In this document: positions 20,872 to 30,109 of the stretch, one piece after another
How positions within the stretch are numbered: the first letter of the stretch is position 1
Layout of the letters: every line of letters begins with the position of its first letter
From: Ascoidea rubescens DSM 1968
Lineage: Eukaryota > Ascomycota > Saccharomycetes > Ascoideales > Ascoideaceae
DNA length: 64,000 nt
Direction of reading: 5' to 3'
Assembly (NCBI RefSeq): GCF_001661345.1
Contig: NW_017962919.1
Coordinates: forward strand, 434,001-498,000
Notes under the pieces: model-generated
Database searches by the model: none
Told to the model about the DNA's origin: nothing
Seen by the model: the letters and a program-made list of their open reading frames with translations, nothing else
Translations under genes and position numbers: made by a program

Positions 20872-23373
20872 ATGTCTCAAGATCAAGCACCTTTGCAGTT
20901 TCATCCATCTGAAATCAACCCAGCCTCCCTCAACAATACCATAATCGATTCCAATCCCACAAACGATATTAACTCCAATAACCCTAATAATTATAATTAC
21001 AATAACCCAAATGATCCAAATGATCCAAATAACATAAACTACTCAACAGACCCAAATGGTCAAAATAACTTGAATATATCCCCACCACGAGTATATTCAA
21101 CATTCAATCCCAACTCAATATCGAACTCACAAGAACTTCATCCCATAGGCTCAGACTCTTTTATTTTCAATTCATACACACAAAGCTCGTGTTCTGATTC
21201 TGATGAAGACGACGATGAAGACGATGAAGATGAAGATGATTACGACGACGAGGACGATATCGATATAAACAACGAAAATGACGATGTTGTCAGTAGACAT
21301 CTTCAAGAAATTGACGACATTGCTGAACAAGTAGCCAACTCAATCTCTTCAACTGCTGCTTCTTTAAAACTTCGAACTGATCCAAACTTATTATCCCAAG
21401 AATCTATTGTTTCTGAACTAGATTCCCCAAGAAATATTCCCAATCCAAACCAAAACCAAAACCCAAATTCAAACCAAAACCCAAACCAACAACAACAACA
21501 TTATCCAGTTCAGCTTCAGACTAATAGAGATATCGACAACCTTTTAAGACAAAATGAATTATTAGTATTTAAAATAAATCAATTGGAAAAAATAAGAGAC
21601 GACCAATTTATTAAAATCTCAAATTTTAAAAAAAAATTATGGGACATTCTAGATTTATCAACAAAAAACTATTTTGTAACCAACTCTGACGTTTATTCAA
21701 TTCACAATAATGTTGATCACAATAATATTGATCAAAATAATATTGATCAAAATAATGAAATTCTTTCGATAAATTCAAAAAATATTAATCAATTACCCAA
21801 CAGTAATGATAATAACAATAATAATGATAATGACAACAACGAAATTAACAACATTAACAACAATAATAATGACATTGATAATACCAGACAAACAATGAAC
21901 ACTGAGGTTAGCAAATATTTTGATGCGAAAGACGAATATATACCCAGTAGTCAAACCAACGATTTATCTCAAATTAATGATATCCCTTATGTATCGAATG
22001 AAGACGATGATAATCAAGAAAACCAAAATGACGGACAAAGAGATCTCAACAACCTCAATGCAGAATTTAAAACCAACTCTGATATCACTATGAATGAAAC
22101 CAATGAAGAAATTAATCGAAATAACAATGAACCTCTAAAAGAAATTGAAAATGATGTCCATAATAATAACCGGACTTTTAACAATGAACATGCAAAAAAG
22201 CCTCCATCTCATCCTCCACCTCCTCTTTTATTTGATCATTTAAATGCTGATGGAAAGCCTTTTAAACTTAATAAATATATTCATACACCAATGAAACAAT
22301 CGAGTAATGTTGACTTTTCCTATTGTCTGGCTGGAGAATACGTATCCAATACCTCTGAAACTACTGATGATGAATCAGACAATGCAGAAATTGGTCGTAA
22401 TAAAAATATTAATAATATTGATAATAAAAATGATATTAATAACATTATTGGTACTGATAATGACGACATTGATAAACTATTTGCAAAAATTACTGAAGCA
22501 ATTAATTTAAATAATAGTAAGCTATCCTCAGTCTTGAAAGATAACTATACCTTTGCTGAGAAAAATAGATACTTGGATGCCAAAATCGTCCAAGTATTTA
22601 GCGAAAAGGACAAGTTATCTACGAAATTAATTGACATTAATACAGATTTAATGGATTTGAAAAATTCAAATTCAGATTTGATTTCAAGTAACATATCTTT
22701 GAAAAATGAAGTGGCTCATTATAAGAGAAAACTTGGTAGATTAAATGATTCCAATAATGTTTTATTAAACAAAAATAGTAAAATTGCCGAAAAAAATAAA
22801 AGTTTAATTGAAGAAAACTTGGAATTGATGAAAGAAAATTCAAAATTAACAAATCAATTAAATAAATTCTCTAATGAACTAACACTTAGCCAAAATGAAA
22901 AGGAAAATATTGAAAAGAACTCAAGTCAATCAATAGAAATGTATTCCAAAAAAATAAAATCGGTGTCAGAAAGATACAATAACTTAAAATTGAGATATAA
23001 AGATTTAAATAATGAGATTTTGAGTTTAAGAGAGGAAAAGGACAATATGAATGAAATCCATAAAAAGGTACTTAAAAAATATTATAGAGTTACTGAAAAA
23101 CTTACAACTGCCAGAGAAACCATCGATGATCTTCAAAATTTAAAAAATGTTAACGATTTCTTTAAGGATAAATATAACGAATCAAATGTTGCCATTTTTC
23201 GATTAGAAGATGAAATTAAAAGGTTGAGAATGAAGTTGGATTTGGTAAAAAGTGGCAGCGATGATAATGAATCATTTTCTCATTTTCAAAATGACAGATA
23301 TTCTGAATATAGAGCGTATCATCCAAGCATGATGAACAATCCTCTTGAATCTCGTTCATCATTATATAACTAG
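20872..23373 (+). CDS. Asn/Asp-rich protein with long coiled coil, unknown function
   Basis: 833 residues from the ATG at 20872. The N-terminal half is disordered: NP-rich repeats, a long Asp/Glu block (bases 21197-21260), and Asn/Gln-rich repeats. A short helical segment, NELLVFKINQLEKIRDDQF, lies near residue 225. From about residue 545 to 810 the sequence is continuous heptad coiled coil (KNEVAHYKRKLGRLNDSNNVLL and onward). A conserved-looking linear motif, HLNADGKPFKLNKYIHTP, lies near residues 455-475. The architecture resembles spindle-pole-body or cytoskeletal scaffold proteins, but I do not recognise an orthologue, so that is only a suggestion. Confidence 0.8.
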   Translation: MSQDQAPLQFHPSEINPASLNNTIIDSNPTNDINSNNPNNYNYNNPNDPNDPNNINYSTDPNGQNNLNISPPRVYSTFNPNSISNSQELHPIGSDSFIFNSYTQSSCSDSDEDDDEDDEDEDDYDDEDDIDINNENDDVVSRHLQEIDDIAEQVANSISSTAASLKLRTDPNLLSQESIVSELDSPRNIPNPNQNQNPNSNQNPNQQQQHYPVQLQTNRDIDNLLRQNELLVFKINQLEKIRDDQFIKISNFKKKLWDILDLSTKNYFVTNSDVYSIHNNVDHNNIDQNNIDQNNEILSINSKNINQLPNSNDNNNNNDNDNNEINNINNNNNDIDNTRQTMNTEVSKYFDAKDEYIPSSQTNDLSQINDIPYVSNEDDDNQENQNDGQRDLNNLNAEFKTNSDITMNETNEEINRNNNEPLKEIENDVHNNNRTFNNEHAKKPPSHPPPPLLFDHLNADGKPFKLNKYIHTPMKQSSNVDFSYCLAGEYVSNTSETTDDESDNAEIGRNKNINNIDNKNDINNIIGTDNDDIDKLFAKITEAINLNNSKLSSVLKDNYTFAEKNRYLDAKIVQVFSEKDKLSTKLIDINTDLMDLKNSNSDLISSNISLKNEVAHYKRKLGRLNDSNNVLLNKNSKIAEKNKSLIEENLELMKENSKLTNQLNKFSNELTLSQNEKENIEKNSSQSIEMYSKKIKSVSERYNNLKLRYKDLNNEILSLREEKDNMNEIHKKVLKKYYRVTEKLTTARETIDDLQNLKNVNDFFKDKYNESNVAIFRLEDEIKRLRMKLDLVKSGSDDNESFSHFQNDRYSEYRAYHPSMMNNPLESRSSLYN

Positions 23374-23648
23374 CAATGCATTTTTTTTTAATTTTTAGTT
23401 CATTTGAATTCATTTCAGCTCATTTCAGCGCATTCCAACTCATTTCAGTTCATTTCAAATCATTTTAGCTATTTTTTTTTTTTTTTTTNTTTTTTTTTAC
23501 TTTTTTTTTTCAATATTTACTGATAATTTGTTAGATTTTTGAGTCTATTTTTACAAAATTTAATAGTTACTGGATTGAAAAATTGGTTTATTGTAGTGAC
23601 TAAATTTATGCTGTTAAAAAGACAACTATTATTTATTTATAGAATGCA

Positions 23649-25183
23649 TTATTCTGTGTATCTAAAGCCACCTAGTATTAATGGTTTTTTAGGTAGCCTA
23701 CCTTGACTGGGTAAAAGCATTCTTAACTGTTGTCTATTATCATCTGCACTAGATATATAGACGAACCCCATTATCGAAGATCTCAACACTATATCGAGTG
23801 GATCATTTAATTCAGCATGAGAGATGGCTAGTATTGAATTTTGAACATTTGAATTTGCCACTTCAATTTTTATCAAAAAATCAGTGTTATCAGAATGATC
23901 CTTTGTATTTTCTTGGTCATCGGTTTCTAATAACTCTCCTTGATCATCTAATTTCGGTATAAGCTCTGCAAAGGATTGGGATTCTATTTTCAATGTTTTT
24001 GAATCCTTTATCCTATAGATTAGCAAGTCGGAATAACTAACAGTGATTGTATAAGGAGATAAAACCGATTTAGGGAAACCATAAAAGTACTCCTTGATTG
24101 TTTTTTGTTGCAAATTTCTATTGAAAACGTCTGATTTATCAACACAACCATTATTTTTATTAATTTTTAGAATTTGAAAGAAGGATTTACTGTTCAAATC
24201 GTTTTTGGGGTTTATTTTATTTGCCAATTTTTTTTTTAAATCAATAAACAACCTCTCATTTCCGACTACTAGAACTAGATTAATTTCAAAATCGGATATG
24301 ATGTCTTCAATGATTTCAACATCATCAACGGTTTTTTCATCATTATTGCTATTTTCTTTTAATTTATTTGAAAAGGGAGGGGTATCGACTATTATGCCTG
24401 AATTTTTGTTATTTTGAGAATTCAATCTTGATAAAACGGTTTTACTCAACCTTGTAACTTCATATCTATAAAAGGGCAAGTTTTCTCTAATTGAATCAAA
24501 GCCATAGTATTTGGCAATGACTTGTTTGGAATGAACAAGAGATGGCCCAGAAGTCAAACTTTGACCCCAGCCATTTTCCACGTCTAGTATATCGTTGATT
24601 TCTGTTGCAACTAGAGTTCCAGGTGCCGAATATATTCCCTCGTTGGGATTCAAATTGACGTATAGTGGTTGTCTGTTTAGTTTCAAAGCATATGAACATA
24701 AAATTTTGGACAACGTAGACTTTCCGGAATTCTGGGGACCAATAATTAATAGGTATGGAGGTTTGCAATTCATTAAATCAGCCTGGTAGCGTAACTTCTC
24801 CAACATGAAATGTAAATTGAGATACTGGTTCATAAAGGTTTCATCTGAGATATATTCTGAGGATAGGGTGCCAGTGTATTGAAATTTGCAGCCAGTAAAG
24901 CTGAAGAGAGAGGACTTGATCCCACTGAAGGTGAAGTCCACATCATTGGGAAGATCTGTGCCATTCATCTCGCTACTTCCCTCAACTACCTTCAAAACAA
25001 ACTTTTCCTCAAAACCAACCTCAAATCTCCATTCAGAATTGGCAGGCAATTCGACGGTTTTCCATTTTGTGTTGGCACCAAACTGCAATGGCATCAGTTA
25101 GCTGATTATGTCTGATAATTGTGGATGAAAAGTGCACCAGTCAAACATACCTCTTCCTTGGGTTTATTAAAAAACGTAGACAT
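23649..25183 (-). CDS. CLP1: mRNA cleavage/polyadenylation factor Clp1, two exons
   Basis: Exon 1 is 25151-25183 (33 nt, encoding MSTFFNKPKEE) and exon 2 is 23649-25082; the product is 488 residues. The intron of 68 nt has donor GTATGT and acceptor TTGCAG, with GCTAAC upstream as a likely branch site. A start at 25094 inside the intron would give MPLQ before FGANTKW, but the splice signals and the phase-0 join favour the two-exon model. Clp1 is a subunit of cleavage factor IA and binds ATP. The P-loop GPQNSGKST (126-134), preceded by NLHFMLEKLR as in yeast Clp1, and PLYVNLNPNEG are clear. The C-terminal domain ends LPKKPLILGGFRYTE. It is divergently arranged with the RIX1-like gene. Confidence 0.92.
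25083..25150 (-). other. CLP1 intron
   Basis: 68 nt, GTATGT to CAG, phase 0, with a GCTAAC branch-like word about 13-18 nt before the acceptor. Confidence 0.8.
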
Positions 25184-25407
25184 TGTGTTGCAATTGTTGT
25201 TGTTGTTCTTCTGCTTCTTCTGCTTCTTCCACAAAAGAACTTTCTTCTTTGAAAAGCTCACGAAAACGGCGCCACTCAGACGGGTCTCCTCTTTCCAAAA
25301 AAATTTTCACATTTTTCAGCAGAAGCCGAAAAAGAACAGAATCAAACAGAATCAAACAAAAGCAGAAGAAGAGAAAGAAAAGAAAGAAGCAGAACAGAGA
25401 TTGGACC

Positions 25408-27858
25408 ATGAGCTTGCTGACAGAAAACCACCATGTTGCGTTGGTGTTGAAACAGTTGGAGACGACAGAACCTCCTACTGATTTCCAGCTTATTCTTAAG
25501 TTATTGACTACCACTCCTTTTTTGAGCCAGACATCGCAGCAGGACATTCAGCATTTGGTGAAGAGGTCGTTGAACTTTCTTAATGATTCTGATTTATATG
25601 CTCAATGGTGTGGAGTCAATTTAGTTAGATGTTTGTCATACAACCCAATTGCGTTGTCGTTTTCTTCTAACGTGCTCAAAAACTTGGTTAAGATTCTCAT
25701 TGATTTCAATCGGTTTTATACTCCAACTGATTTTTTTCACGACAGCTTTTTAAAGATTGTCTTTGACAATGTTTGTGAGACGATATTGGTCTTTGATTTG
25801 AATATCAAGGATAAGCAGACGTTAGCCAGAGAGATACTAACTCCTAATTTGCCTCATATTTTTACAAATTTGATCCAACTGATAGACTTTTCCCCGGAAC
25901 TAGTTATACAAATTCTTTTGATTTTGCTAAAGAATCATCCAACAACGTTTAGGTCCCAGGCAAATAAGTTTCAAAAAAAACTATTTGCATTATTAATCAA
26001 AAATTCCAATACTTCATTTCACGATAACGGAAATAATAATTTAATTAAACTAATTTGCGACTCAATTGCTTCGATTCATTTAGTTGATCAGAAATCTGTG
26101 GCAGATCAATTTAATTTGGAGTTGTATTCAATCATATCAGAGATCAAGTCATTGGTTGTTTTAGTGTTTGACGAGTTTTTAGATAACAGTAACAATGATA
26201 TATATTTGAAAAACTTGATTGATTCGTTACCAAATCCAGGTCAGAATCAGAAGGATATTTTCCCATTGTTGAGTGTTGATTTGAATGATTTATCATCATT
26301 GTATCAGATTTCAAAGAGATTTAAATTATTAATTGAGTTATTATTATCGTATTTAAACAATTCGTCTGATAATGTATATAAGATTCCAATTGGTTTGATA
26401 ATAAACATTTCGGAAATTTTATTGAATATTTCTTCAAGACATCAAATTCCATTTAAGAAATCTTTGTTAATTACAAAATCAAGCAATTTAGAATTGGGAT
26501 ATATTTTGGACGATTTATTTATTGACGTTCAATCGACTGGGTTGCATTTGATAGATAATTTGAGAAACTCTTATTCGAGTTCATTATTGCTACATTTCAA
26601 TAGGATTTTTGGATACATTGAGTTAGTCATTCCATTTAAGAAAACTGGCACTCCTAACAATAAGAGCAAGAAGAATGGTAAGAAGAATGAATTTAAGAAA
26701 ATTTTGGATAAAAGTACTGTTATAAATCATGAAAAAGAAATGGTTTTATTGTTATCAACAATTAAAGGATTATTAGGATTATTAGATGATTCTGATTTGA
26801 AATATTTGGATTACAATCTAATAATTTTGAAAGCTATTGAAATTTCGTTGATTTTATTAGAACTGAGATGTTTGATTGATGGTATTTTTACCAGTACACA
26901 AGATAACAAAGAGAAGAGTAAGAACAAGAATAAGGGGAACAAAAAAATCAGTAATAATTTTAAAGGCATTCCATTGAGTGATTTAGCTTCTAGTCCTAAA
27001 AAGTTTATGAAAAGTGTATCGAATTTATACAGGATTATTATATTGAGATTTTTAAAGGAGATTTTGATCAAGTTTAGTAAATTGCCGATCAATCAGTATA
27101 CAATGATAGAAAGAATGGTTATATTGAACTGCATTGATGGTGGATTTAATAAGAGTGTTATTAGGGAAGAAGAAGAAGAAGAAGAAATAGGGAGATTAAA
27201 GATAGAGTTATTGATGACGTTTATGATGTATCCGAATGATAAAGAGAGGAATTCGATAAGTGGGATAGTTTTGAAGATCTTTGAGGGAAATGGGCAAATT
27301 AGTGTTGAGGATAAAGAGATGATTAGTTTGTTCATAAATCCCCGGATTCCATTAGGAAAGCAAATTGTTAATGTGGATGATAGTGAAAAGAGGAATAATG
27401 AAGAGATAAATAATGAGGAGATAAATAATGAAGAGAAAAATGATAGCGATGAAGAAGAAGAAGAAGAAGAATCGCCAGCTAAGCGCCGAAAGCTCAATGT
27501 TTTATCGGTATTTGGAGAGAATGAATCATTGAAAGAGAAAAAAAGTGTTGATAAATATAACAATGACATAGTGAAGAATGAAGAAGTGAAAAAAGTAAAA
27601 GAAATTAAAGAAGTAAAAGAGATTAAAGAAATGAAAGAGATTGGTAAAAAGATTGAGATTGATAATGAGATTGATAATAAGATTGATAATAAGATTGATA
27701 ATATGATTGATAATATGATTGAATCAGTTGAATTGAAGTTGAATTCCGGATTGGATTTGGAATCAGATTCAAATTCAGATTCAGAATCAGATTTTGAAAT
27801 GCCAGCTATTGATACTGGAGTCAGTGATGAAGAAGATAATGATGATGGTGATGAATGA
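25408..27858 (+). CDS. RIX1: Rix1/PELP1-family pre-rRNA processing protein
   Basis: 816 residues from the ATG at 25408; the frame is open upstream without an ATG. The N-terminal 300 residues are an alpha-helical repeat region with an order typical of Rix1 (LVKRSLNFLNDSDLYAQWCGVNLVRCL; LLILLKNHPTTFRSQANKFQ). Rix1 works with Ipi1, Ipi3 and Rea1 in late nuclear maturation of the 60S subunit. The C terminus is highly charged: EEEE runs, a basic KRRKL motif that may be a nuclear signal, KEIKEVKE repeats, and a DNMIDN-type repeat. It lies back to back with CLP1, 224 bases apart. Assignment rests on N-terminal pattern and length. Confidence 0.7.
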   Translation: MSLLTENHHVALVLKQLETTEPPTDFQLILKLLTTTPFLSQTSQQDIQHLVKRSLNFLNDSDLYAQWCGVNLVRCLSYNPIALSFSSNVLKNLVKILIDFNRFYTPTDFFHDSFLKIVFDNVCETILVFDLNIKDKQTLAREILTPNLPHIFTNLIQLIDFSPELVIQILLILLKNHPTTFRSQANKFQKKLFALLIKNSNTSFHDNGNNNLIKLICDSIASIHLVDQKSVADQFNLELYSIISEIKSLVVLVFDEFLDNSNNDIYLKNLIDSLPNPGQNQKDIFPLLSVDLNDLSSLYQISKRFKLLIELLLSYLNNSSDNVYKIPIGLIINISEILLNISSRHQIPFKKSLLITKSSNLELGYILDDLFIDVQSTGLHLIDNLRNSYSSSLLLHFNRIFGYIELVIPFKKTGTPNNKSKKNGKKNEFKKILDKSTVINHEKEMVLLLSTIKGLLGLLDDSDLKYLDYNLIILKAIEISLILLELRCLIDGIFTSTQDNKEKSKNKNKGNKKISNNFKGIPLSDLASSPKKFMKSVSNLYRIIILRFLKEILIKFSKLPINQYTMIERMVILNCIDGGFNKSVIREEEEEEEIGRLKIELLMTFMMYPNDKERNSISGIVLKIFEGNGQISVEDKEMISLFINPRIPLGKQIVNVDDSEKRNNEEINNEEINNEEKNDSDEEEEEEESPAKRRKLNVLSVFGENESLKEKKSVDKYNNDIVKNEEVKKVKEIKEVKEIKEMKEIGKKIEIDNEIDNKIDNKIDNMIDNMIESVELKLNSGLDLESDSNSDSESDFEMPAIDTGVSDEEDNDDGDE

Positions 27859-27969
27859 TATTTATTTTAGATCTTAAACAGTTATATAAATATATAAATA
27901 TGCTGAAGCGAGTATGAAGCGAAAGTTCATATAATTTATAGAATAATATTTCATTGAATGATATTTCAT

Positions 27970-28040
27970 TGAACGACAATTTTGATTATAATTTTGATTA
28001 TAATTTTGATTATAATTTTGATTATAATTTTGATTTTGAT
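27970..28040. repeat. AATTTTGATTAT tandem repeat at the TUM1 3' end
   Basis: A 12-bp unit repeated about five times. It begins in the spacer and continues into the last codons of TUM1, so the repeat now encodes the QSKSKL tail and supplies the stop codon. Confidence 0.88.
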
Positions 28041-29038
28041 TGCAGAGAACCAAATTGAATTAAATTTTGAGGAGCTCTTTGAGCATATTCAGTCCAACTT
28101 CCATCGTAGAGCAAGATATCCATTTGGGATACTTTGGAGATATCGAGAGCAGTTTTGAGGATGCAAGCAGTTACACCAGTTCCACACATCACAATAGTCT
28201 TATTTGCAGGATTGAAGTGGTAATTTTCGGATAGATTGTTGAAAATCTGGGTGAGGGAGTCCTTTGACTTGAAAGTTTTGTCTTGGTTTAGTACTTGGTC
28301 GAAAGACAAGGAAATTGCACCAGGAACATGGCCAGAAGGTAGACCAGGTCTTGGTTCTGGGTCGTCGCCAGTAAATCTCCCGAGACTTCTGGCGTCGATT
28401 ATGTTGTAGGAATCGCGAAGAGAGGGATCATTGATGATGTTGACGAGTTGTTCATAGGATAGGACAGAGAAGGGGCTGTATTTTGGGTCTTTGATGAGGG
28501 TGGAGAGGTCGTGGTAGAGAGATTGAAGCAACGATTGGGTTTTGGCATCAGGAGAAGGAGGAGCGTTTGAGAGAGAAGGTAGAGGAGAGTCTGTTTGAAC
28601 AGGAGAAGAGTCAATTAAAAAGTCTGAGGATGGTTTGGTTTGTTTGTAGGTGTTGTAGTTGTCTAATATGGAGATGTAGGGGTAGTTGAAGAAGCCAAAG
28701 GTCCAGGCAGCTCTTGGGCTGGAAAAGTTGTTGCCTTTGTCGTAGATCACCAACTGGTCGTTTTGAGAAATACCCAAGGTAAGCATGCTCTCTATGAAAA
28801 CGTCCTTCTGTGGCAACATATGAGGATAAGAGGATTGTTTATCGACATATTTGTCGAGATCAAAGAAGACAGAGTTGGGAATTCGTTCTTTCTGGAACTC
28901 GTTGAAGCCATTTCGTGGGTCGTTGGGCATGAACCAAGTTGCGTCAATTGGAATGACGCGAGAGGCCTCGGTGGAAGTCTTCAACAAAAGAGGATACTGG
29001 TAGGCTGGGAGGATGTTGAGGTAGTTCTTGAAAAGCAT
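28022..29038 (-). CDS. TUM1: Thiosulfate/3-mercaptopyruvate sulfurtransferase (tandem rhodanese)
   Basis: 338 residues. There are two rhodanese domains: an inactive N-terminal one (about 25-140) and a C-terminal one (about 192-330) with the catalytic loop CGTGVTA starting at Cys285. IDARSLGRFTGDDPEPRPGLPSGHVPGA is the typical lead into the second domain. Tum1 passes sulfur from Nfs1 towards Uba4/Urm1 for tRNA wobble thiolation. The linker (140-190) is Ser/Pro-rich and longer than usual. The C-terminal codons are formed by a 12-bp tandem repeat that runs past the stop. Confidence 0.92.
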   Translation of the reverse strand: MLFKNYLNILPAYQYPLLLKTSTEASRVIPIDATWFMPNDPRNGFNEFQKERIPNSVFFDLDKYVDKQSSYPHMLPQKDVFIESMLTLGISQNDQLVIYDKGNNFSSPRAAWTFGFFNYPYISILDNYNTYKQTKPSSDFLIDSSPVQTDSPLPSLSNAPPSPDAKTQSLLQSLYHDLSTLIKDPKYSPFSVLSYEQLVNIINDPSLRDSYNIIDARSLGRFTGDDPEPRPGLPSGHVPGAISLSFDQVLNQDKTFKSKDSLTQIFNNLSENYHFNPANKTIVMCGTGVTACILKTALDISKVSQMDILLYDGSWTEYAQRAPQNLIQFGSLQSKSKL

Positions 29039-30109
29039 CTTTGAAAGCAGCTCTTTCGCAATGGCAGAAAGATGGTGATTCAGCTTCTTTCGCTCCAGCC
29101 AAATCAGTGGTTATATCTGAAGATCCACCACTGTGGAATCCAGTCTCGTGCTCAAAAACACCGAGCGTCACCTGACATCTGAGCCAGGCGAGCGCTCGCA
29201 TCTTCCAAGCATGTTCGCTAAGAGCTGATTGGTCTCGTTCGGCTGCTAGCTTTCTCGTAATACTCGGTGGTGGTTCAGACGGAAGCTAGATTTCCGGAGA
29301 GCACGGGCTCTGATTGGCCTGGAGAGGAGCCGAGCGCAGTTGGCAATGCAACCGTGGTCTGGGCCAACGCCAGATGAGAACATGCGCAGGACTGTACACG
29401 TGCAGCCGCATCGTGCTGCACTTGATAATACGCAATGCGTGTGTACGTCAATGCATGCACAAGCGTGTACCGGATGCGTCCGTGTGTTTCCGACCACGGA
29501 TTCTGTTATGCGCGGATTAGCAGCCCGGGGCGTGTTGCCACTGGTGAATGAGGTGCTTGTGCTTCCTCTTTCTCTTGTTATTTTGCTTCTTGTGCCGCTG
29601 CTTCTTCTGGTGCCAATTTTGGCTCCTGTTTTGCTTCCAACTGCTATTCTTTCTCTACTTGTTCCAGCGGCCAACGGTCCACTTTCAGCTGCCTCTGAAA
29701 CTAAATTCCAAATTCCATCTCCCTTCATCAGGCAATCTCACGTAAAGAAGAAGGATAAAACACCAAAACACAACAAGAAAAAATTTTATTCTTTTCTTTC
29801 ACTCGAGATTACATTTATCAATTATCGTCTATCACTAATTCATCACTTTATTTAAACTGGCTGTATTTGATATTCTTTGTTACTTTTCATTATATTCATC
29901 TTTCTCTTCGTCTTATCTTTGTCTTATCTTCATCGTCTATTTTCTCTCTTTTACTTACTATACTATATCTTACCCCCTCTATCTTTATCTCCATTTCTAA
30001 TTGATAACACTACTCTATCATCATAGCATATTATCCACTTCCCCAACCCCTTAATTATCCAGTTTCTCTTATAACAGTCCACTCAATTTATTCTCCAAGC
30101 TCTCTGAAA
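29039..30109. other. Divergent promoter region, GC-rich
   Basis: Lies between TUM1 (leftward) and the 1850-residue gene (rightward). Bases about 29040-29720 form the strongest GC-rich patch in the window. CACGTG is at 29397-29402. Several overlapping frames are open on both strands in this patch, which I read as low stop density. From 29750 on the sequence is AT- and pyrimidine-rich. Confidence 0.55.

Noticed and set aside
23480-23510. Unknown base (n) at 23489 inside a poly-T tract
   Set aside because: An ambiguous call in a homopolymer, a sequencing artefact rather than a biological feature.
24879-25115. Rightward frames opposite the CLP1 start
   Set aside because: Antisense shadows over CLP1 exon 2, without features; CLP1 splice signals explain the region.
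29246-29855. Several overlapping open frames on both strands in the GC-rich patch before the 1850-residue gene
   Set aside because: Open in too many frames at once; low stop density from GC composition explains them, and none shows a family motif.
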